From an uncultured Veillonellaceae bacterium (GTDB lineage: Bacteria > Bacillota > Negativicutes > Veillonellales > Negativicoccaceae), in contig CAMYCX010000053.1 of the NCBI GenBank assembly GCA_947254705.1, positions 1 through 8,997 on the forward strand: 8,997 nucleotides of DNA. Reading direction: 5' to 3'. Below are positions 5,163 through 8,997 of the stretch, one piece after another. The stretch's first letter is position 1. Each line of letters opens with the position of its first letter. The notes beneath the pieces are model-generated. The model made no database searches. It saw nothing but the letters and a program-made list of their open reading frames with translations, and was not told the origin of the DNA. The position numbers and the translations under genes are program-made.

Positions 5163-6335
5163 ATGTTTACCTTATTACAACGAGCGCATGTCTTTGCCCC
5201 GCAGGATCTGGGAGTCTGCGACGTGCTGATTGCCGATCGCAAAATTGCGATGATAGCACCGAAAGTTGATATCACCGGTCTTGCTCTTGACGTGATCGAC
5301 TTGGACGGTGCACGGCTGGTTCCCGGATTTATCGACAACCATGTTCATATTACCGGCGGCGGCGGTGAAGGCGGGTTCTCAACTCGCACGCCCGAATTGG
5401 CCCTCTCTACGGTTACCTCTTGCGGCGTCACCACGGTGTGCGGATTACTCGGTACGGACGGTGTCACCCGATCGCTGCCCAACTTGCTCGCCAAAGCGCG
5501 CGGTCTGGAAGCGGAAGGGATCACCGCCTATATCTACTCCGGTGCATACCAAGTGCCGGCCCCGACATTTACCGGCAGCCTGCGCAGCGACTTAATGATC
5601 ATCGACAAAGTCATCGGGGCGGGAGAAATTGCACTCTCCGATCATCGCAGCGCCCAACCGACATGGCAGGAATATGTAAATATCGTAGCCCAAGTTCGCA
5701 TCGGCGGAATGCTCGCCGGCAAAGCGGGCATCGTCGACTTCCACACCGGTGACGGCAAACGTCATCTTGACTATCTGCGTAAAATCGTCACCGATACGGA
5801 ACTGCCCTATACGAACATGTTACCGACACACATCAACCGTAATTCACACCTGTTCGAAGATGCGATCGATTACGCCCTCGGTGGTGGATTCGTCGACGTC
5901 ACCAGCGGTGTTAATCCACAAAACAGCGCCCCCGATGCGGTGCAACCGTCAGTCGCCATTCGTCGACTGCTCGATGCGGGCGTTGCCCTCTCTCATATCC
6001 TGATGAGCTCTGACGGTAACGGCTCCGTACCGCTCTTTGACGAAGCCGGCAACAATATCGGCGTCGGTGTGGCCGATCAAGCCTCGTTGCTCACGGAAAT
6101 GCGCGATGCCGTAGTCAACGAAGGCGTTGACTTCACCGCGGCGCTCTCCGTCATCACCAAAAACGTCGCCGATCTCTATCATTTCTCTCACAAAGGAGAA
6201 ATCCAAGTCGGCCGCGACGCCGACCTCGTCGCGCTCACCGATGACTACCGCGTCGCTCACGTCTGGGCCAACGGTCGCCATATGGTGCGCGACGGCCAAC
6301 CGATCGTCTTCGGTACGTTTGAGGCTCACGCCTGA
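5163..6335 (+). CDS. iadA: Isoaspartyl dipeptidase (beta-aspartyl-peptidase), amidohydrolase superfamily
   Basis: This 390-aa enzyme, the same length as E. coli IadA, hydrolyses beta-aspartyl dipeptides that arise from damaged proteins or cyanophycin breakdown. It is a cytoplasmic two-zinc amidohydrolase. By comparison with E. coli IadA I see the metal ligands H60 and H62 (HVH), H194, H223 and D284. Substrate residues are E69, Y129, R162, R226 and S288. At the position of the carboxylated bridging lysine (K162 in E. coli) this protein has glutamate E155, in GEIALSDHRS. AAAGGA lies 8 bases before the ATG. It is the third gene of an operon with yjiH and yjiG and ends at a strong terminator. The family assignment is secure; the effect of E155 is inferred. 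Confidence 0.95.
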   Translation: MFTLLQRAHVFAPQDLGVCDVLIADRKIAMIAPKVDITGLALDVIDLDGARLVPGFIDNHVHITGGGGEGGFSTRTPELALSTVTSCGVTTVCGLLGTDGVTRSLPNLLAKARGLEAEGITAYIYSGAYQVPAPTFTGSLRSDLMIIDKVIGAGEIALSDHRSAQPTWQEYVNIVAQVRIGGMLAGKAGIVDFHTGDGKRHLDYLRKIVTDTELPYTNMLPTHINRNSHLFEDAIDYALGGGFVDVTSGVNPQNSAPDAVQPSVAIRRLLDAGVALSHILMSSDGNGSVPLFDEAGNNIGVGVADQASLLTEMRDAVVNEGVDFTAALSVITKNVADLYHFSHKGEIQVGRDADLVALTDDYRVAHVWANGRHMVRDGQPIVFGTFEAHA

Positions 6336-6346
6336 CAGATACTTAC

Positions 6347-6387
6347 ATAAAAACGCCTTTCCGTTACGGAAAGGCGTTTTTATTTTC
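6347..6387. terminator. Bidirectional rho-independent terminator after iadA
   Basis: ATAAAAACGCCTTTCCG (6347-6363), a TTA loop and the exact complement (6367-6383) form a 17-bp stem. T runs occur on both strands (GTTTTTATTTT on plus, GTTTTTAT on minus), so it can end the iadA transcript and also back up termination of the convergent transporter operon. Confidence 0.92.
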
Positions 6388-6444
6388 TCATACTCCGATC
6401 TCGTACCGTCATCCCTCCCGAGACCGACATGATGAGTCCAAAAC

Positions 6445-6468
6445 AAGACCTCTCCGCGGAGAGGTCTT
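6445..6468 (-). terminator. Terminator of the metal ABC transporter operon
   Basis: A perfect 24-bp palindrome (half-site AAGACCTCTCCG) begins 7 bases after the TAA of the last permease on the minus strand. It folds as a stem of about 10 bp with a CGCG loop and is followed by TTGTTTTGG, i.e. AAGACC...GGTCTTGTTTT. The T tract is short, but the hairpin is strong and the position is right. Confidence 0.7.
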
Positions 6469-6475
6469 AGGATCA

Positions 6476-7597
6476 TTATTGTTCCGCAAACAGCGTTTCC
6501 GAAACCCGATAGGCACGTTCACGTCCGCTCTCGGTCAGATGTACCGTACCGCCGTGAATACGCACAAAACGACCCGCTTCCAGACGGCGACAAATAAGAT
6601 CGGCAAACTCCGGTTTCCAGCGCAGGTGTTCATACAATGTACCGACCCCCGCCTCCTGTGCCTGTACGGCGGTACCTTCATGGGTCAACAGGTGGAACAG
6701 AACGGTTTCTTCGCCATACTGCAGACGCAACCGTTTCAAGCGACGATACCGGGCCACAATTCCCGTTTTGGGTGTCGCAATCACCGTCAGTAAAAAGACC
6801 GTGCCGATCGTTCCCGCAATCGCGCCGGCAATCGAAACATCCAGCCAAAACGCAAATTCCGTGCCGATCCACGCGGACAGCGCTCCGATGCTCGCCGCAA
6901 TAACGAGCATTTTGCGCAAATCTTTGGTCAGCAGGTACGCTGTTGCGGCCGGTCCGATCATCAACCCGATGACGAGAATGGCGCCGACCGCTTGAAAGGA
7001 GGCGACAACGGTCACGGATACGAGTGTCATCAGCAAATAGTGCATCCATATCGGCGAAAATCCGTACATAGCTGCCAATAACGTATCAAAGGTAACCAGT
7101 TTCCATTCCTTGAACGCCGCCGTAATGACGATCGTATTCAACGCGCAAATCCCCGTCAGCACCCACATGGACACGGCGCCCCAGTCGGCGCCGTTGACAC
7201 GTACACGATCAAACGGAGCAAAGGCCAGTTCCCCGAGCAGCACGGAGTCCGTATCCAGATGAACATTGCTGCCGTACAAGTTGACCAGGATCAGCCCGAT
7301 GGAAAACAACAACGGAAAAACAATGCCAATCGACGCATCTTCGCTGACCAGTCGGGTCCGTTGCAAACTCTCCGTGCACCATACGGTAAAACACCCCATG
7401 AGTGTCGCGCCGGCAAGCAGCCAGGGGGAATTCAAATTCTCCGTGGCAAAAAATGCTATGACAATCCCCAAAAATACGGTATGCGTGATGGCATCGGCGA
7501 CCATGGACATTTTGCGCAGTACCAGAAACACTCCCGGCAACGCGCAAGCGACCGCCGCCAACATCGCGATGATGATAATCTCAGTTTGGGCGGACAT
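6476..7597 (-). CDS. Mn/Zn/Fe ABC transporter permease (TroD/MntC-like) with C-terminal winged-helix-like extension
   Basis: This 373-aa inner membrane permease of the ABC-3 family (PF00950) imports Mn2+, Zn2+ or Fe2+ together with the adjacent permease and ATPase. Residues 1 to about 280 form the multi-helix permease. The core segment AVGAILVIGLMIGPAATAYLL and the conserved VLRKMSMVADAITHTVFLGI near the N-terminus are typical of the family. The last 85 or so residues are soluble and look like a winged helix, ending with an LTESGRERA motif as in DtxR-like or MarR-like domains. Similar long forms are T. pallidum TroD (about 367 aa) and B. subtilis MntC (about 435 aa). Start: ATG at 7597 with AGGAGGG 8 bases upstream; longer forms would run further into the upstream gene. 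It overlaps the preceding permease by 17 bases. Metal specificity cannot be set from sequence. Confidence 0.87.
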   Translation of the reverse strand: MSAQTEIIIIAMLAAVACALPGVFLVLRKMSMVADAITHTVFLGIVIAFFATENLNSPWLLAGATLMGCFTVWCTESLQRTRLVSEDASIGIVFPLLFSIGLILVNLYGSNVHLDTDSVLLGELAFAPFDRVRVNGADWGAVSMWVLTGICALNTIVITAAFKEWKLVTFDTLLAAMYGFSPIWMHYLLMTLVSVTVVASFQAVGAILVIGLMIGPAATAYLLTKDLRKMLVIAASIGALSAWIGTEFAFWLDVSIAGAIAGTIGTVFLLTVIATPKTGIVARYRRLKRLRLQYGEETVLFHLLTHEGTAVQAQEAGVGTLYEHLRWKPEFADLICRRLEAGRFVRIHGGTVHLTESGRERAYRVSETLFAEQ

Positions 7598-8489
7598 CGA
7601 TATCGCCCTCCTTCCAACGCCGGTGTGCCTCCCGATGTACCCGATAACGTGCAATGATGCCCCGTCCGGGCGCAAACAGCAAGCTGAGCAATACCACGAT
7701 TGAGGCGGCAACGACGATCGCCGGCCCCGTCGGCAAACCGTTCACGATCGCGCTGGCATACGTACCGACACCGCAAGACAGCGCCCCGATCCCCCCTGCC
7801 AGTACCGCCATGGTACCAAGATTGTCCGTCCATTGTCGTGCCGCCACCGCCGGAGCGATGAGCAGCGAACTCATCAAAATCGCACCGACAGACTGCAAGC
7901 CGATGATAATCGAGGCCACCAGCATCAAACCGTACACCAATTGCGTCATTCTGACCGGCAACTGTAAACTGCGCGCGAAATCGACATCAAACGCCACCAG
8001 TTTTAATTCTTTCCAAAAAATGACTGCCAGCAGTAAAATCATTGCCGCCACCGCCGCGGTAATTTCCACGTCGCGCGCCAACATAGTGGCCGCCTGCCCG
8101 AAGATAAACTTCGACAACCCCGCCTGATTGGGGTTGTCCGTATGCTGCACATACGTCATCAGCATCATGCCGATGCCGAAAAAAGCGGCCAGAAATGTCG
8201 CCAATGCGGCATCAAACTTAACCTTGGTATACCGCACCGTCAAAGCAATCACCGCCATGCACAGCAAGGATGCGACTGCCGCACCGGTCAGCAGTACTTC
8301 CAAATCTTTCACCGCCAACCACATGAAAGCCGCTACCACGCCCGGAAACGATGCATGCGACAATCCGTCTCCGATGAGACTTTCCTTGCGCAACACGGCA
8401 AACGTCCCCGTCACGCCGCTCGCCAATCCCAACAGCATGGTCCCCGCCGCCACGATCTGGAAGGTATAATCACTCAGCGGCGACAGCAT
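7581..8489 (-). CDS. Mn/Zn/Fe ABC transporter permease (TroC/ZnuB-like)
   Basis: This 302-aa ABC-3 family permease (PF00950) starts MLSPLSDYTFQ. Conserved blocks are VLRKESLIGDGLSHASFPGV near the N-terminus and QSVGAILMSSLLIAPAVAA in the second half. The end is a short basic tail (ARYRVHREAHRRWKEGD). I chose the ATG at 8489 because GGGAGGGG lies about 4 bases before it. An ATG 11 codons upstream is in frame but lies deeper in the ATPase gene. The gene overlaps the ATPase end by 20 bases and the next permease by 17, a tightly coupled operon. Two permeases are expected to form a heterodimeric channel. The substrate-binding protein of this system is not in the window and probably lies upstream of the ATPase beyond the right end. 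Confidence 0.88.
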   Translation of the reverse strand: MLSPLSDYTFQIVAAGTMLLGLASGVTGTFAVLRKESLIGDGLSHASFPGVVAAFMWLAVKDLEVLLTGAAVASLLCMAVIALTVRYTKVKFDAALATFLAAFFGIGMMLMTYVQHTDNPNQAGLSKFIFGQAATMLARDVEITAAVAAMILLLAVIFWKELKLVAFDVDFARSLQLPVRMTQLVYGLMLVASIIIGLQSVGAILMSSLLIAPAVAARQWTDNLGTMAVLAGGIGALSCGVGTYASAIVNGLPTGPAIVVAASIVVLLSLLFAPGRGIIARYRVHREAHRRWKEGDIDVRPN

Positions 8490-8973
8490 GGGGCCCCTCC
8501 CGCCGCAACGGATTGCGGGCATTATACGCCGCTTCGATATGCTCGCTCGTAAATACTTCTTCTACGGGCCCCATCGCAATACGACGCAAGTTAATCATCG
8601 TCACCCAGTCAAAATATTCCGCCACCGTCGCCAAATCGTGATGCACGACAATGACCGTTTTGCCGCGTGATTTCATCTCTTGCAGCAACGCGACAATCGC
8701 TTTTTCCGTTTTGGCGTCGACCCCCTTAAACGGCTCGTCCATAAAATAAATATCCGCTTCCTGAATCAATGCGCGCGCTAAAAACACACGTTGCTGCTGG
8801 CCGCCGGACAACCGGCTGATTTGGCGGTCAACGTAGGCTTCCATGCCCGTTTTCCGCAACACATCCATCGCCATCTCCCGCTCCGCCGCCCCCGGTCGCT
8901 TAAACCAGCCGAGATGACCGTAGCGTCCCATCAGTACGACATCCAGTACCGTCGTCGGGAAATCCCAGTCTAC
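8470..8973 (-). CDS. Mn/Zn/Fe ABC transporter ATP-binding protein (TroB/MntB/ZnuC-like), 5' end missing
   Basis: Only the C-terminal 167 residues are present; the reading frame stays open through VDWDFPTTVLDVVLMGRYGH (from 8973) until the adapter at 8976. This is the stretch after the Q-loop that is characteristic of manganese and zinc importer ATPases. The signature LSGGQQQR (55-62 of the visible part), Walker B IYFMDEP (75-81) and H-loop VVHHD (109-113) are intact. Walker A and the Q-loop are lost with the missing N-terminus. The internal ATG at 8931 is not the true start, because conserved sequence continues upstream of it. The gene energises metal import through the two downstream permeases, overlapping the first by 20 bases. 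Confidence 0.9.
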   Translation of the reverse strand, partial: VDWDFPTTVLDVVLMGRYGHLGWFKRPGAAEREMAMDVLRKTGMEAYVDRQISRLSGGQQQRVFLARALIQEADIYFMDEPFKGVDAKTEKAIVALLQEMKSRGKTVIVVHHDLATVAEYFDWVTMINLRRIAMGPVEEVFTSEHIEAAYNARNPLRREGPHAVAAE

Positions 8974-8975
8974 AC

Positions 8976-8997
8976 CTGTCTCTTATACACATCTCCG
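8976..8997. other. Nextera/Tn5 mosaic-end adapter (non-genomic)
   Basis: CTGTCTCTTATACACATCT (8976-8994) is exactly the 19-bp Tn5 mosaic end, and the following CCG matches the start of the Nextera read-through adapter. It sits at the extreme contig end and breaks a conserved ATPase reading frame. It is sequencing-library residue left by incomplete trimming, not a transposon in the organism. Confidence 0.97.

Noticed and set aside
7581..8552. Plus-strand open frames opposite the permease genes (for example 7654-8127 and 8128-8469)
   Set aside because: Antisense to clear transporter genes, with low-complexity Ala/Thr/Pro composition that mirrors membrane-helix codons.
8929..8931. ATG at 8931 as the start of the ATPase
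   Set aside because: Conserved ATPase sequence (VDWDFPTTVLDVVL) continues in frame upstream to the adapter, so the gene is truncated rather than short.
8976..8997. End of a Tn5/IS50 transposon
   Set aside because: The mosaic end is a hyperactive engineered sequence used in Nextera kits, is followed by adapter bases, and occurs exactly at the contig end.

Overview
The window looks like one end-to-end contig from a Firmicute, most likely a diderm Negativicute of roughly 50-55% GC (Megasphaera/Dialister-like). This is inferred from a Firmicutes-type rRNA leader with boxA at the left edge, strong AGGAGG ribosome binding sites, and a periplasmic-type binding protein with no lipobox cysteine. The genus is a guess.

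Layout from left to right. Positions 1-173 hold, on the minus strand, two tandem sigma-A promoters and the boxA leader of an rRNA operon whose 16S gene would begin just beyond base 1. Directly upstream of these promoters, on the same strand, is a FecB/BtuF-type substrate-binding protein (189-1211). A 302-bp divergent intergenic region follows, with promoters in both directions, a 14-bp perfect palindrome, a Fur-box-like site, three perfect copies of a 21-bp repeat and a foldable leader. Two tandem TerC-family (YjbE-like) membrane proteins (1514-2182, 2232-2921) follow and end at a strong terminator. A YdfG-like short-chain dehydrogenase (3005-3784) faces them on the minus strand.

The next plus-strand operon is yjiH-yjiG-iadA (3956-6335), the same gene order as in E. 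coli. It pairs two Gate-domain membrane proteins with an isoaspartyl dipeptidase. Convergent to it, on the minus strand, is a Mn/Zn/Fe ABC transporter read right to left: ATPase (5'-truncated), permease, and a second permease with a C-terminal winged-helix-like extension. Two terminators separate the convergent operons.

The last 22 bases (8976-8997) are not genomic. They are a Nextera/Tn5 mosaic-end sequencing adapter, which also explains why the ATPase gene is cut. Taken together, the window contains a likely metal exporter pair (TerC), a metal importer and a metallopeptidase operon. I see no clearly new defence or mobile system. The most noteworthy points are the adapter artefact, the rRNA-operon edge, the 21-bp repeat array in the terC leader, and a glutamate where E. 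coli IadA has its carboxylated lysine.
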